From contig JAKEET010000124.1 in the NCBI GenBank assembly GCA_022616435.1, positions 1 to 41,236 of the forward strand: 41,236 bases of DNA. Direction: 5' to 3'. Below, piece after piece: positions 40,910-41,236 of this stretch. The notes beneath the pieces are model-generated. The model was not told the DNA's origin. It did not search any database and saw only the letters and a program-made list of their open reading frames with translations. The DNA comes from Gemmataceae bacterium. Its GTDB lineage: Bacteria; Planctomycetota; Planctomycetia; Gemmatales; Gemmataceae. Positions within the stretch are counted from its first letter, which is position 1. Each line of letters opens with the position of its first letter. The translations under genes were made by a program, and so were the position numbers.

Positions 40910-41236
40910 TCATTCGATGATGTCCGTCACCACCTGCCCGGCCACGTCGGTCAAGCGGAAGTCGCGGCCGGCGTAGCGATAGGTTAGCCGTTCGTGGTCG
41001 AGGCCCATCAATGCCAGGAGCGTGGCGTGCAGGTCGGTGGAGTGCATCGTGCCGTCAACCGCGTTGAGACCATATTCATCCGTGGCGCCGTAGGAAAAGC
41101 CCTTCTTGACGCCGGCGCCCGCCAGCCACATGGGATAGCCGGTGATGTTGTGATCGCGGCCGTCGGGGCCTTGGGCGGTCGGCATGCGGCCGAATTCGCT
41201 GCCGAACAGCACCAGGGTTTCGTCGAGCAGGCCGCG
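40910..41236 (-). CDS. DUF1501 protein, C-terminal part (cut by window edge)
   Basis: The last 108 residues of a DUF1501 family protein; the 5' part lies beyond the window. The sulfatase/phosphatase-like C-terminal block is clear: [76 protein letters not shown]. The conserved DHN and H-x-TD-H-AT residues contribute the metal-site-like positions seen in alkaline phosphatase superfamily members. In planctomycetes these genes usually stand beside a DUF1553/DUF1549 gene; that context is not visible. It converges on the zinc-ribbon gene with 13 bases between stops. Confidence 0.93.
   Translation of the reverse strand, partial: RGLLDETLVLFGSEFGRMPTAQGPDGRDHNITGYPMWLAGAGVKKGFSYGATDEYGLNAVDGTMHSTDLHATLLALMGLDHERLTYRYAGRDFRLTDVAGQVVTDIIE

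Overview
The window looks like a chromosomal segment of a planctomycete, most likely of the Gemmatales/Gemmataceae kind. The basis is the high G+C (mid-60s by eye, not counted) together with typical families: DUF1501 and DUF1080 proteins, an ECF sigma factor followed by membrane-anchored Ser/Thr kinases, a FHA protein, a giant VWA protein with a Gly-rich stretch, zinc-ribbon/beta-propeller proteins and many intergenic palindromic repeats. No rRNA, tRNA or cas genes were seen.

Layout. (1) 1-780 is scarred DNA: the 3' end (domains V and VI) of a group II intron, the last exon of a Calx-beta gene, a 5'-truncated DUF433 antitoxin and a DUF5615 PIN-like toxin that has lost its stop. (2) 914-8329 is a plus-strand run of an ABC transporter (ATPase, then a permease fused to a CPBP protease), a secreted DUF1080 protein, pssA, ribE, rsmA and an lgt carrying a PDZ-like insert. 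(3) 8283-14245 is minus strand: VanZ-like, FHA, and a 1558-residue secreted VWA protein ending at a clear intrinsic terminator. (4) 14718-16745 holds gmd and manA (GDP-mannose supply and use). (5) 16793-21860 is a minus-strand signalling operon: ECF sigma factor, kinase fused to a DJ-1/PfpI domain, kinase fused to a WD40-like propeller. (6) 22136-27714 is a surface-glycan cluster: a plus-strand glycosyltransferase facing a minus-strand operon of glycosyltransferase, FkbM methyltransferase, HAD phosphatase and C-methyltransferase-like protein. (7) 27976-36292 holds a membrane-anchored unknown, a PduO-type adenosyltransferase, a small helical protein, a metallophosphoesterase, a small Cys/Ala/Pro-rich exported protein, an ABC-2-like multispan protein, a protein made of about 23-residue repeats, and an MscS channel. 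(8) 36337-41236 holds a probable gene remnant, lhgO, greA with a terminator-like leader, a zinc-ribbon/propeller protein and the C-terminal end of a DUF1501 protein cut by the window edge.

How the genes fit together. gmd/manA could feed activated mannose-derived sugars to the glycosyltransferase/methyltransferase cluster, which lies about 5 kb away beyond the sigma/kinase operon. pssA, lgt, ribE and rsmA are envelope and housekeeping genes. The most unusual items are domain fusions (Lgt-PDZ, kinase-DJ-1, ABC permease-CPBP), an in-frame repeat insertion inside a kinase catalytic core, a terminator-like hairpin in the greA leader, a regular 23-24-residue repeat protein, and at least five kinds of dispersed palindromic or direct repeats.
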